Below, one piece after another: positions 46,698-57,652 of a DNA stretch of 64,000 nucleotides (positions are counted from its first letter, which is position 1; each line of letters starts with the position of its first letter). Below the pieces are notes generated by a model. It was given only the letters and a program-made list of their open reading frames with translations. It had not been told where the DNA came from and did not search any database. Source of the DNA: Liopterus haemorrhoidalis (lineage: Eukaryota; Arthropoda; Insecta; Coleoptera; Dytiscidae); assembly GCA_963971575.1 (NCBI GenBank), contig OZ020611.1:48566007-48630006 (forward strand), read 5' to 3'. The position numbers and the translations under genes are program-made.

Positions 46698-47168
46698 TAT
46701 CCGTTCGTAAAGTCAGTCGGAGCATACATATTAGCTTATTTTTAGTCAATCCGATTGATCCACCGGAGTAATCCGAGCGTTTCCAAGCAATCCGATGATC
46801 TGACAGGATTAATGGATTGCTGGTGGTGGGGGTTATCGCGGGTAAATTGAATCTTACAGCCAATTGGAATATGTTGAAAACAACAAAATATACGAAATAA
46901 GTGCCATTTGTGATAGAATTCTATTATTAGTATTAAAATCATATTTATAAAAAAAAAGCGGTAGTAGTTGTAATCAATGACAGAAATTTGACAGTTGCAG
47001 TTAGCTCCACCGTCACCAAACGTCACTACTTAACTTCAGACAAATATTGCTTACGAAAATGTGAGCAATCCGACTAATTTTGTGAAGTCACCAAACCAAT
47101 ATGAGCAATCTTGTGGATTAAATAAACGTAAATGCCTAATGTTTCTGCGGCCAGCGTACACTCTAATA
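46698..47168. other. Possible MITE remnant
   Basis: TAGTCAATCCGATTG at 46744 and GAGCAATCCGACTA at 47064 are imperfect inverted ends and resemble the ends of the MITE at 61185-61712. The two overlapping minus-strand frames here have no recognisable content. Confidence 0.35.
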
Positions 47169-47170
47169 TA

Positions 47171-47360
47171 GACTATTTCAAACCTTTAAGCGGAACCAAA
47201 TGGAATTTTAATTTTCTTAAGTTGTCACAAGCTAATTTTTTAATATTTGAAGTTGGATTTTGCTAAATAAAATGATCAAAAGGTTCAATCAAACGTTAAC
47301 AGTAACTAGAATTCACTAACAGTAACTAAATTTTGTTCCGCTTAAAACAAAGAAACTGGC
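47171..47360 (-). mobile_element. TA-flanked MITE, copy 4
   Basis: 190 bp, TA at 47169-47170 and 47361-47362. TIRs GACTATTTCAAACCTTTAAG and, inverted, GCCAGTTTCTTTGTTTTAAG. It is the best-preserved copy of the family and lies in the reverse orientation relative to copies 1-3. Confidence 0.8.
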
Positions 47361-47454
47361 TATTTGTGTATATTTTCAACCAACGGTTGAATTGAAATAA
47401 TAAAAATAGAAGAATGATTATCGAACAGAAATAAAGTAAAAAAAAAAAAAACAG

Positions 47455-47825
47455 TAAAATGGACAAACGTACGTATTGACTGACAAAGGTCTGACATATA
47501 AAAGACAGACATGGAAAAAGTCCGACTTTGACAAAAAGCCGATGCAGACAAAACACCGATACTGACGAAAGAGAGACGTAGACAATAGGCCCACAAACAA
47601 AGGCAGACTGACAAAAGTATGCCAGATAAAAGGCCGACTGACAAAACATGAAAAAAAGGCCGACGCAAACGAAAAACCGATACTGACAAAAGAGGGATAG
47701 AATAGGCCCATTGACAAAAGGTTAACAAACAAACGGCTGACAGACAAAAGCCTGCCAAAAGACTGAAAAAAGTTCGACATGGACCTTTTATGTCGACTTA
47801 TGGTCGATATAAGGCCGACATTTTC
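47455..47825 (-). repeat. Minisatellite GACAAAAGGCCGAC, left block
   Basis: Irregular units of about 13-25 bp around AAAGGCCGACTGACAAAA. The three overlapping minus-strand frames (full of LSVSVFCL-like text) are its translation in different frames and not genes. The same motif in reverse complement is at 50120-50245. Confidence 0.75.
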
Positions 47826-48679
47826 CCTCTGAAGTTAAATACTAATTTTCAGTGTTTTTGCATTTCTATTCTGTCTGCAGAACTCATTGAACATAATACC
47901 ATTTTTTCCCCAGGTCCCTTGTTTAACTATTAGATTTACAGCGTCAGTAGCTTTATTTTCTACAACATATTTACATTTTAACACAAGATTTTCAAGTTGC
48001 CTTGTTTCAGAAATATTAAAATTTGCGTTTCTTGGACGTTTATCGCACAATTATCTGTACAAAATTTTGACAGTTGTATCTGTCTCCCTTTGTTTAACAT
48101 AACGCTACTAATACCAACATAAAACAAACATCGTAAAACATTATTATCAATCAGAATAGCTATCTACGGGATAAATAGAGTTGGAAATACAGAAAGCAAT
48201 TTATCCTAGTGAATATCAAGAGGATAATATTAACCCATTGATAGTTATTCTTATAGATAACAGCAAGGTGGAAATACCGGGCCTTAATTTCAGAAAATAT
48301 TAGTTTTCAGATTAATTTACAAACAAAAATTATTTTATCAATTGTTCCTGATGTAAACAGTTATATTTATATATAAATAAGAGGTCTAAAAGAATAAAAA
48401 CAACATCACTATGCCACCAATAATTCAAAAGTTATGAACAAGTGAAGCGAAAAAGGTAGTATCGTACCAGATAAAAATTCTCGATGAGGAAAAAAATGAA
48501 AAGGATAGTGATAATCATGTTTTTTTAAATCATTTTATCAGGTACCCTTGGGGTATTCCAATGGCCCATGATTTTTCAGTTTTTTAAAATTTACATTACC
48601 ATGGTTTTTAGACCTGGGGGTAGGGGGCTTATTTATCCCATAAAGGCATTATCATTTGTATTTAAACTAAACAATGATA
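47826..48679. other. Unassigned sequence
   Basis: AT-rich with two overlapping short frames on opposite strands (47835-48102), neither with recognisable motifs. A polypurine-poor stretch follows. Nothing else seen. Confidence 0.4.
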
Positions 48680-49988
48680 CAAGCTGTCTCAAAAGAAATT
48701 TTATATTTAGTGGATCGATTAAAAAAAAAGTAAGCCGTATATAGAAAAAATGTTTATTAATTATTAAAATACACTTTTTGGGGATTTATTTCTTAAAAAT
48801 AATATCGTCTAAATGTAGACCCTCGCGTTCTCGGCACTCATTTAATCGAACAGTAAAATTACTTATGACGTCTCGGCAGGTGGACTCAGGGATGGCTGCC
48901 ATTTCGTGACGGATATTTTCTTTCAAATGCGCCAGTGAAGTCGGTTTATTGGCGTAAACTTTAGATTTAAGATAACCCCATAGGAAAAAGTCCATAGGGG
49001 TTAAATCTGGACTGCGTGGAGGCCAATTTATGTCACCTCTCCGGGAGATCAATTTGCCTGAGAAAATTTCACGAACACGTGGCAGAGACATATTGGACGT
49101 GTGTGAAGTTGCTCCGTCCTGTTGGAACCATGTTCTTTGGTTATAGCCAGGAAAGTTTTGCAGTTCAGGTACCAAGAAGTTGTCTAACATCTCCACATAA
49201 CGCTCTGAATTCACTGTAACTGCACGCCCCCTTTCGTCTTCAAAACAGTAAGGGTCGATAATTCCTCGCGCCGGCATCGCAGCCCATACGGCCACTTTAG
49301 GCGAATGTAGGGGTTTCTGATGTTTGCGTTTCGGATTCGTTTCACTCCAGTAGCGGCAGTTCTGCTTATTTACGTGGCCATTAAGATGAAAATGAGCTTC
49401 ATCCGAAAACAAAATGTTGGTAAACGTTGAAAATCGCTCAATCACCTGATTTACGAAATTAAGCCTCTGACTGGCATCTTGGGGCTTTAATTCTTGCACC
49501 AATTGAATTTTGTAGGGGTGCAGCTTTAGGTCTTTGTGCATAATGCGATGTAATGATGATCTATGCACATTTAAAGCACTTGCGCGCTTCCGAATTGAAA
49601 GGTTCGGGTCGTCACGAACAGACTGATTAACATTCTCCACGTTTTCTACCGTTCTTGATGACCTAGGTCGCCCGGATTTTGATTTATCCAGCGTTGTACC
49701 AGTCTCTTCAAAGTTTTTAACCCAATGTCGAATGAGAGGAATGCTTGGCGCATCATTTAAGTGGCGAAAACCTCGAATACTGCAGAATTTTCTACGCGCT
49801 ACAGTCGCCGAATCACCGTTTTTGTAAAACTCTCGCACGCATAACGCGCGGTCTGCTCCCGAGAAACGCTCCATAGCGGCTAAATTCCCAAGAGCCAGGC
49901 TACCGATTGACACAACCCCCGCGCCCCTCGGATACGTTGCGTTCACGCAGTAAGCTAAATAAATATAAAATTTCTTTTGAGACACCTG
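48680..49988 (-). mobile_element. mariner (DD41D, rosa-like) copy 2, apparently intact
   Basis: 1,309 bp with TIRs CAAGCTGTCTCAAAAGAAAT (plus strand, left) and CAGGTGTCTCAAAAGAAATT (inverted, right), flanked by TA at 48678-48679 and 49989-49990. Apart from one mismatch and one indel near the tip, the TIRs match those of copy 1. It contains one full-length transposase frame, so it is potentially autonomous. Confidence 0.95.
48786..49874 (-). CDS. mariner transposase, DD41D type, full length
   Basis: Cut-and-paste transposase of 362 residues starting MERFSGADRALC at 49874; the frame is open further upstream to the TIR but without a better ATG. Residues 1-115 are the DNA-binding half with two helix-turn-helix regions and a GRPR motif at 68-71 as linker. 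The catalytic triad is visible: D158 in FSDEAHFHLN, D253 in WFQQDGATSHT and D295 in SPDLTPMDFFLWG. There are 41 residues between the second and third Asp, hence DD41D, the arrangement described for the rosa mariner group. No stop or frameshift interrupts it. The protein would act in the nucleus on the TIRs described. Related names of the group are from general knowledge; a search would settle the exact family. Confidence 0.93.
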   Translation of the reverse strand: MERFSGADRALCVREFYKNGDSATVARRKFCSIRGFRHLNDAPSIPLIRHWVKNFEETGTTLDKSKSGRPRSSRTVENVENVNQSVRDDPNLSIRKRASALNVHRSSLHRIMHKDLKLHPYKIQLVQELKPQDASQRLNFVNQVIERFSTFTNILFSDEAHFHLNGHVNKQNCRYWSETNPKRKHQKPLHSPKVAVWAAMPARGIIDPYCFEDERGRAVTVNSERYVEMLDNFLVPELQNFPGYNQRTWFQQDGATSHTSNMSLPRVREIFSGKLISRRGDINWPPRSPDLTPMDFFLWGYLKSKVYANKPTSLAHLKENIRHEMAAIPESTCRDVISNFTVRLNECREREGLHLDDIIFKK

Positions 49989-49990
49989 TA

Positions 49991-50293
49991 TTATATATTT
50001 AAGTGGCGAATTAATTAAAATTTTGATATTATCTAATTTAAGAGAGCAGCAAGTTGCGGGTATAGTGAAAAGAGAAACAAAATCAGTTTTTCACAAATAT
50101 TGTGATAAAACAATATAATGCCCGATTTGTCTTCGTCGGCCTCTTGTCTGTCGGCTTTTTGTCCGTGTCGGCCTTTTCTCCAAGTCGACTTATCGTCTAT
50201 CGGCCTTTTCTTCCATGTCTGCCTTTTGTACGGATATCCCGTTCGAGAACGTATTGCTACCCACCGCTCTTACTGCGTTCTGGAACGATCTTA
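49991..50293 (+). repeat. Minisatellite block in inverted orientation (50120-50245)
   Basis: Units such as GTCGGCCTTTTGTCCGTGTC and GTCGGCCTTTTCTCC repeat five to six times; this is the reverse complement of the block at 47455-47825. The 115-codon plus-strand frame here is its translation. The two blocks form a loose inverted pair around the mariner. Confidence 0.65.
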
Positions 50294-50798
50294 AGTCCGT
50301 TCTACATTATACTTTTTTCAATACTATCCAACTCTGACGACATTCAACTTTTGATACTACAAAATATAGTAGGGGAAAAAAAATACAGCGATACCTTCAA
50401 TCTTTTATTACTTTGTGATACTCTTTACTGCCAACTTAAAATATTCTAGGTTCAGGTGACAGACAACAGTTTGATTATAGAATTCTAGTAACCAATTTAT
50501 AAATAGTTTTTAATTGTGCTAAGTTTATATTATAGTATATGTTCTAAATAAACTTCTTATCAACTTAATAAACTTCTAAAAGTTGTAAACAAAAACTAAA
50601 AAGTTTTAAGTTTGTACGACTGGGAAGTATACAAATGTCACCCAAAAATTTGACCGGAGGTAGTTCTGAAAATAGTGTAGTTTGTAGTGTAGCATCGAAA
50701 GTTAGAAGGAAGTATTGTGTTTCACATTATACTTTTTACGTCAATACTAGGCAAAAAATCTGTAGTACTTCGCAAAAAAGTATAATGTAGAACGGACT
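50294..50798. mobile_element. PIF/Harbinger-type MITE
   Basis: 505 bp. TIRs AGTCCGTTCTACATTATACT, perfectly inverted at the right end, flanked by TTA at 50291-50293 and 50799-50801. No coding region. It lies about 200 bases past the stop codon of the coiled-coil gene, thus in or near its 3' untranslated region. Confidence 0.9.
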
Positions 50799-51002
50799 TT
50801 ATGTCTCTCGTCCGTATGTGCTTCTACTACAAATATCAAATTTTAATTTAAAATTAAAGAACACTAATAGCTAAATAAATAACAATCTGCAAATTAAACA
50901 TATTAAATTATAAATATAAGAAACTCATTTTTTAAAATATTTTAATATATATTTTGTAAAACACATTTAAAGTACGTTTGGTATTCTGTTACAAAAATCC
51001 TT

Positions 51003-52028
51003 TTATATATCTGAATTAGACCTATTACCACAAATTAAATTATTTTCTGTAGCTATCCTTCGTAAATGATGACTAAAATCTAACTGTATAGTTTTAAGAA
51101 ACTGCATAACAACATCTCGTCTTTGTTCCCGTTCAACATCAACCTCTGTTTCATCGGAAGCATTTTGCAAAGAACCATAAAGTACAGGCGCATTAATTTT
51201 CTCATACAACGCAAGGGTACGCGCGTGTTTAACAAATTCCTGAGGATTTTCCTTTAAAGATAATGTATCAAGAATTACATTAGCAAGGTGAGAAAGTGTA
51301 GCTTCTTCTAAATAATCATTTTCAATGTATTTATCACCGTATGTTGTGCATGTTGTTGAGTAGTTTTTTGGTTTTAACTTTATTGTGTCTACAGATGTGA
51401 ATATTTTTTGTAAATCTTCATCGGAAAGTATTTTTTTTGTATTTATACTCTTATGCTTCATGTTACGTGGTGAGTTAGTACAATAAATGATAGTATTGGT
51501 TTTTGGTTTTTGTTTAAGTGGAATTATTGTGTAGCTTTCCGAAGGTGACATTGCTGTTATATAATTTTCCCCGCCCCCTGCTGCTAGTTTATTCAAGTTT
51601 CTACCTGTCTGATCAAATGTGTAGGTTTGTTTATTCATTGTAATTTTATTGACATAATTATTGTAGTTAGTGCTAGCAACTATGCAACTACGATGATGTT
51701 TTGTTTCGTTTCTCCTTTTTTCATTGACTAAATCATAAGGGTTTGTGAAAAAATGTTGTTGGCAAGCTACATTACGTACACTTTTAAGAACCAGCTTGTT
51801 CCTCTTATCGAGACTCATGTTAAGGGTTGTGTAGTCATTTTCTGCCATGAAGTTTGGTCGATCTTGTATTGTTTTTTTAGATTTTTGATTTTTCATAGGT
51901 TTAGCTGCATTTTTGAGTTCAATTGCTTTTAATGTATTCTCTAAGTTGGTGACGTAATGAGTTTTTTCTTCTAGTAAACAATATGTGCTTTGTAATTCTA
52001 CCATCTTCATGGAATGTTCTTGACTTAA
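51003..52028 (-). CDS. Coiled-coil protein gene, last exon
   Basis: The acceptor TTTCTTTCCTTAG lies directly upstream of 52028, and the exon opens in phase 0 with LSQEHSMKMVELQSTYCLLE. The first 45 residues continue the coiled coil of the upstream exon (LEEKTHYVTNLENTLKAIEL). Then follow a basic, low-complexity middle part (MKNQKSKKTIQDRP; a GGG turn at about residue 145) and a helical C-terminal region of about 110 residues (LEEATLSHLANVILDTLSLK, then VMQFLKTIQLDFSHHLRR). It ends at a TAA at 51003-51005; 341 codons. A possible ATTAAA polyadenylation signal lies near 50940. The function is not recognised; a structural role such as in a centrosome or cilium is suggested only by the coiled coil. 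Confidence 0.82.
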   Translation of the reverse strand, partial: LSQEHSMKMVELQSTYCLLEEKTHYVTNLENTLKAIELKNAAKPMKNQKSKKTIQDRPNFMAENDYTTLNMSLDKRNKLVLKSVRNVACQQHFFTNPYDLVNEKRRNETKHHRSCIVASTNYNNYVNKITMNKQTYTFDQTGRNLNKLAAGGGENYITAMSPSESYTIIPLKQKPKTNTIIYCTNSPRNMKHKSINTKKILSDEDLQKIFTSVDTIKLKPKNYSTTCTTYGDKYIENDYLEEATLSHLANVILDTLSLKENPQEFVKHARTLALYEKINAPVLYGSLQNASDETEVDVEREQRRDVVMQFLKTIQLDFSHHLRRIATENNLICGNRSNSDI

Positions 52029-52379
52029 CTAAGGAAAGAAAAATAATCACACAAGTATTTTATAATTTACCCGTTCATTGTTAAAATATCCCAAATTAGT
52101 GTTCCCTCTAAGCCTGTAGTTTTTTTTGTTATACTGTTCCCTAGGCGGCGATTATATACATGTGGGAGTGATACATTTAAAATGAAAATTTGGGGATCGT
52201 TTGCTAAATTAGCTGGGCGATATGAAAATAACTATGAAAATATGAGTTAAAAAATTCATCTTACGATAACTACATTATGTCCAGCCAGCTCGTTCGCAAG
52301 GAGAGTATAGTGGGTGAAAAGCAAAAAAAAAAGAAAAAATAGGAGAAGAGGAAAGAAAAAGAGAAAAGGAAAGAAAAAA
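52029..52379 (-). other. Intron sequence before the 600-bp repeat
   Basis: AT-rich intron sequence; a purine-rich AAAGAAAAA run at 52320-52380 abuts the repeat. The text TTAGRGGGAACACT near 52105 (inverted) and 53830 suggests small repeats. Confidence 0.5.
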
Positions 52380-52978
52380 ATCAGCTGTGGCCACCACAGG
52401 ACCGACCGCCATTATAAAGTACTTATATAAATTACATTCTAGCAGCAGAGTAGAAATAACTTGACCTATTATTTTCTAACAGAGATATTATTTATCATTA
52501 TCATGGAAACGTTACATATAAATATGAAAAAATTGAGACTTGGATAATATTTCGAAAAATTTTACAGAAATTATTCGAAATTTTTCGTTTTATCAAAAAA
52601 CGTCGCAAATAAAAGTTATCTGTTGTGAAATATTCGCAAAAATCTTAAAATCGACACGAGTAAACTTCCATTTTTAGTAAACCGATTTTTACCAAAAGTT
52701 GATCAACTTGTGCCATTGATGGCAGAAGATTAAATATGAAGTTTCATAAAAATCCTTTCAGCCGAATTTGCTCTGCACGTGTCCACAGACAGACGGACAG
52801 ACGGACGGACAGACGGACAGACAGACAGACGGACGGAGAGACAGACCGACAGACATCATGCTAAAAATACTCAAAACGTTATGTAGGGACCTCAATTCGT
52901 GGAGATCCATCGAAATCTCGAAACGTCAAAATTGGTATGATCACAATACCTCCCTTATATATGTTGGCGGTCGGTAAA
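52380..52978 (+). repeat. Interspersed repeat with GACAGACGGACA run, copy 1
   Basis: Begins TCAGCTGTGGCCACCACAGG, contains AAAATCTTAAAATCGACACG, a GACAGACGGACAGACG microsatellite (52785-52853) and ends TATATATGTTGGCGGTCGG followed by poly-A. A second copy with the same start and end is at 54108-54768. The 5' start is a GC-rich palindrome (GTGGCCACCAC). The order (text, CAGA/GACA run, ATGCTAAAAATA, A-tail) suggests a retroposon. Short frames over it read through the microsatellite. Confidence 0.8.
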
Positions 52979-54107
52979 AAAAAAAAGGAAAAATGGTAAA
53001 AAAATGATCTTATTCTTATTATTTTTATTATTTCCTGAAATGGTGTTGGATTTTTTATCGTCGATTCATTTTTTGGGATTCTACAAAAATATTTGAATAT
53101 TTTGAAGGTTGGCGTTGATTGTAAAATATATTTTTTCATGTCATAAAAGTCTCCAAATTTGTTGCAACCTCAAAGTTATTTATTGCATGTAACTTATAAT
53201 TAAGTAAATTAAATTTTGTATAGTTTATTTTATATCAATATGTAGATTTTTTTTTTTCACTACAAAAATTTGTACAGTAATCCTTCGATCTGTTCTTATT
53301 GTACGATTTCGCAACTGCTCGAAACATACCCCACGTGACCTGCGCGAAGAACGCGATTTCTTTGGACCTAATCGCGCACTCAAGTCGAGCGATTCGCAAA
53401 GCTCTCGATCGGATCTGCTCCGGGTCGGTTTTTGCCGCGAACACAAAGGAGTTTGGCGAATTTAGTTCGTTTCGTTTAGGCGTTCGAGGTAAGCATGACC
53501 GTTTGACACAAAGTTTATAAAGCCTAGAGTAGATAATAAATGTCAGTTAATAAATTACTGTAATTATTTTTCGCTAGCAGTTTAGCCTTTTAACGACTCA
53601 AGTTGTTTTATGTGTTGTTATAGACAGTTATTTATAGATTTGGCTGTAAGCTTACAGATTTGCTCAGAATTACACCATTGAGAAAAGTATTAGGTGTGAC
53701 TGCCTCTAGACAGTTTTCGTGTATCTAGCAAATTTATCCCATCGTGTTCAGTTCTGACAGCTAAACTAAAACACGATTATTTTTATAACTTGCGCATTTT
53801 TTTGCTTACACATATATCCTGAAATTAGAGGGAACACTGCCCCAAATAAATTTTCCCCCACGAATATAACATTAATGAAATTTCAGCAAAACTATTAATG
53901 TTTATATTTTGTTTTATTACTTAATATTTCTATTTCTCTACGAAGATTTCCAAGAAGAGTATTGTACATGGAAGCACAATATTTGGTAGTGATGGTGTCG
54001 CGAAATTTATGGTATAAATTATACAAATGCATATAATATAATGCTCAATATGGTACAAATCTAAATAGAATAAACGGAAAATTGCAGTGTATAAGAATCA
54101 TTAAAAA
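52979..54107 (-). other. Intron sequence with a GC-richer patch
   Basis: Mostly AT-rich. The block 53280-53480 is GC-richer with TCG/CGA-rich text (CGCGAAGAACGCGATTTC) and open frames on both strands; these overlap and have no recognisable content. It may be a decayed repeat or a regulatory element. Confidence 0.4.
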
Positions 54108-54768
54108 TCAGCTGTGGCCACCACAGGACCGACCGCCATCATAAAGTTCTTATATAAAATAATGTATTTATTTAGCAGCAGAGTAGAAATAACTTGGCCT
54201 AATATTTTCTTGGCGAGATATTATTTATCATGACCATGGAAACGTTACATATAAGTATGAATAAATTGAGACTTGAAAATTGAGAATTGAGTATGAAAAA
54301 ATTGAAAAATTTTACAAAAATTATTCGAAATTTTTCGTTTTATAAAAAAACGTCTCAAATAAAAGTTATTAATTATTGCTTTTATAGCAACTTTTGTTCA
54401 ATAAATTTTTTCGAAATATTTTTCTGTTGTGAAATATTCACAAAAATCTTAAAATCGACACGAGTAAACTCCCATTTTTAGTCAACCGATTTTTACCAAA
54501 AGTTGATCAACTCGTGCCATTGATAGCAGAAGCTTAAATATAAAGTTTCATAAAAATCTTTTCAGCCGAATTTGCTCTGCACGTGTACACAGACAGACGG
54601 ACAGACAGACGGACGGACAGACGGACAGACAGACCGACAGACATCATGCTAAAAATAGTCGAAACGTTATGTAGAGACCTCAATTCGTGGAGATCCATCG
54701 AAATCTCGAAATGTCAAAATCGGTATGATCACAATACCTCCCTTATATATGTTGGCGGTCGGTAAAAA
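54108..54768 (+). repeat. Interspersed repeat with GACAGACGGACA run, copy 2
   Basis: Same start, microsatellite (54590-54642) and end as 52380-52978, same orientation, with about 60 extra bases near 54280-54420. Both copies are in one intron about 1.7 kb apart. Confidence 0.8.
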
Positions 54769-56244
54769 TATGTAATAAGAGACAAAACCAGCATTTAGGC
54801 GCCGCTAATAAGAGCTTTCAGCATTTTTATTATAATAATATTTGACAAAATTCAAAATAAAACACAAGCTTAACCTCATTCGTATACGTGTTGAACAGAA
54901 ATACGACGGGGAATGCTGTTAAAACAAATACGACGAGTGAAACAGAAATACGACGGTAAAGTAGATTTTTTACCATTTGTTAATACCAACATGACATATA
55001 ATTTCAAAGCTGATAACTATCCAAATTTCCTCTTAGTTTGTTTGTACAAAAGTGAACAGCATATACTTAGGATACACCTTCCAGAAAAGCAATGAAGACC
55101 AGCCACGCATAATGGAAATTCACAAAATGAAAAAAGCAACCAAAGCCAGCAAAATACTTTTCGATTTTCCTTCCTGCTTTGGGGTAGTTGCAAATTTTCT
55201 GGAACATACGATTTTTACCATATTTCTATGTTTAGGAGAGCCAACGTATAAAATCTACCCCCAGAGATGAAATCACGTTTTGCCGAATTTTCCTTCCTGT
55301 TTATGGGTTTAGGGGTAGTTCTATTTTTCCTAGATTTCGTTTTCCCGGTCGATGGTCGCATTGGGAAATTAGCTAATTTTCGGTGAAATCGCGGTTTTAG
55401 ATATTTTGCAATTATTTTAGGAGTTGAAACAAACAAAACGTACTCTCAGGAATCATGTAAAAATTGTCGCAATAAAATTTTTATAGGAGGCCTCAAAAAG
55501 TTTTTGCACTCGGGGCCCGATATATCGATGACCAGCCACGCGGTGGCCTTGAATAAGTTTGAGCTCTACAGGTGGAATCATGGAAATACATTACTATTTC
55601 TGAAACTACATACTACATTTTTTTAAAACAGTGTAGAAAAGTGCTGCAAAACTAAGTACTTAAATGAGGAAATTAAAAAGTGGGCCCCTCAAACTGTTAA
55701 AACAGATTATCCTCAAATAAGGAATATTTGGGCAATAATAAGAATAAGACAGTCTGAAGATATTCATGAAATTTTACAGTGTAAATAAATATTATCCCAA
55801 ATTATTACTCTCCATTATTACAGTAGGTACAATGTTTGGAAAGAAGTGTGCTTTATCACTTCTTTCCAAACAAATTTCTGAATCAGCGATAAAGTTAACA
55901 GCTGGAAAAAAATTAAATGAACCAGAAATATCCAAATGAGTATAAAAATAAAAAGTTAAAAACATATACAGAGTTTTCATAAATGATTGATAGGCATTTG
56001 AATTTTCCGTTAATTCGATTATTTTTAAAGGTTGGTACTTATCAGTGGTGCACATAGGGAAACTAATGACTCATTGACAAAGCAATTTATTAATAACGTA
56101 CATTTACTATTGTTTATGTGACTAATTTTTGTTTACCAATCAAATGATGTACAAAAGTGGTGATCAAAAGCCTTTTCTAATAATAAATACACTGGAAATG
56201 TTAAAAATTGGTCATCTGTCACTGTTAAATAATATCCATAACTA
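54769..56244 (-). other. Intron sequence
   Basis: Three copies of an AAATACGACGRG phrase at 54900-54960. The phrase GACCAGCCACGC occurs at 55097 and 55532. The phrase GGTGCACATAGGGAAACT at 56046 recurs as GGTGCATATAGGGAAACT at 60743, possibly element ends. No exon recognised. Frames of 60-87 codons here lack conserved features. Confidence 0.45.
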
Positions 56245-56400
56245 TAGGTTAATCTAAACGTTTAAGCGGAAGTAACTGGAATTTTCCTTTTTATATGTTG
56301 TCATGAGCTTTCATTTTAAGGTGTTGAGAGGGCTTTTGCTAAACAAAATGATCACAAACCTCACTTAAACGGTAAAAGTTACTAAAATTGAAAATCTAGA
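56245..56400 (-). mobile_element. TA-flanked MITE, copy 5 (decayed)
   Basis: Recognised by AATCTAAACGTTTAAGCGGA, GTTGTCATGAGCTTTCATTT and GCTAAACAAAATGATCACAA; the right end is lost. It lies in the intron between the last two exons. Confidence 0.65.
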
Positions 56401-57041
56401 TCCACTAAATGTCTCAAAATTTTCATTATAGGGAGTGCTTCGGGGATAAAACTAAACTAAAAAAACTTATATATTATCCACTAAAACATATTGAACAGAA
56501 AAATATAATTTTTTTGTTCAATGCACATTTTCGGAAGAATGTTTAGGGAGTTACGAGGAGACAACTAAACTTATGAAATATCTCCCTTATTATTGACAGC
56601 AGCAGAAACGTACATTACAAAGATTGTTTATAATTAGAATACAAATATTTATTATTCTATAAACTTTTTGATTCAAATATGTAAGAAGTTAGGGACACCC
56701 CCTTAAACTAAAATCTTATATAATATCTCACTTATATTATATTATTTACTTTAAATCAAAACTATATATAAGAAAATGTGTTTGGAATGAGGAAACATTT
56801 CATTTCAGTTCAAAATTGTTTTTAGTAAGAAGATTCTTTAGGGTTATCTATAAACGAAGTATCTCAATTATTATTTACTTAGTATCAAAAATTTATACTG
56901 GTTTTGAATAAAGAAACGGATATTTTCTGTTTTACTTAAATTATTTAAATACAAAAATGTCAATTTTCATTAGTACCTGCAACATACCCTCATTGGTATG
57001 TTCTATATGAGCAATGGGCGGCATTTAATATGGGCCTAATG
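56401..57041 (-). other. Intron sequence
   Basis: AT-rich, nothing recognised. Confidence 0.45.
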
Positions 57042-57221
57042 CAGAGGTAGACTGGCTATATAAGTGTTTGGTCCAATCGCCTGGCTGGACTATACAAGGG
57101 CGTTATTGAACTGCCTAGTTCGAACCGATTTTTTTTTTGCTCATCACATTGATAATTTAAAAATTCGGCCGGTAAAAATTTCAAATCGCCTGTCCGACAT
57201 GACAGTCTCAGTCCGCCCCTG
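57042..57221. mobile_element. hAT-like MITE
   Basis: 180 bp with inverted ends CAGAGGTAGACTGG and CAGGGGCGGACTGA. CAGRGGYGGAC is a frequent hAT terminus. The expected 8-bp target duplication is not clear. It is in an intron. Confidence 0.6.
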
Positions 57222-57652
57222 AACTAAAGGCGGAAGATTATTAAATACGGCTTTGTTAATATGCTGCACTAATCACAATGCGCGGAAAACTCATGTTCTT
57301 TCAATTAAAATTTTATTTCTAATACAATACTTTTCTTGCCTAATAAAATAGTATCGGCATTACTTGTAAAAATTAATTATTTGTGGGATTTATTAATTTT
57401 GTTACTATTATTCTAGACACAGTTCACGGCAGTTAGTTGAGAGATAAGCACATAAATTTGTAGTTTTATTTTACTAATTCTGCTGATATTTCATGAATGC
57501 TTAGCAAAAAGAATAATTGTAATAACTTTTTTCAATAAAATTATTTGAATTTGTTACAAAACAATTACAAAATATACATACATAGTTTACATACATTGTC
57601 ATTGAATACATAGCTATCAGATTTTTTTAATTTTACTTAATATTCCTTTTAC
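57222..57652 (-). other. Intron sequence downstream of exon D
   Basis: AT-rich; donor GTAAAAGG at its start (minus reading). Nothing else recognised. Confidence 0.5.

Noticed and set aside
46657..47026. Two overlapping minus-strand frames
   Set aside because: They run over a transposon end and a likely MITE remnant and have no recognisable content.
47326..47780. Three overlapping cysteine/serine/phenylalanine-rich frames
   Set aside because: All three are the same minisatellite read in different frames.
49016..49219. Plus-strand frame in mariner copy 2
   Set aside because: Antisense shadow of the intact transposase.
53225..53520. Overlapping frames in the GC-rich patch
   Set aside because: Open on both strands because of composition; no motif, splice context or second copy.
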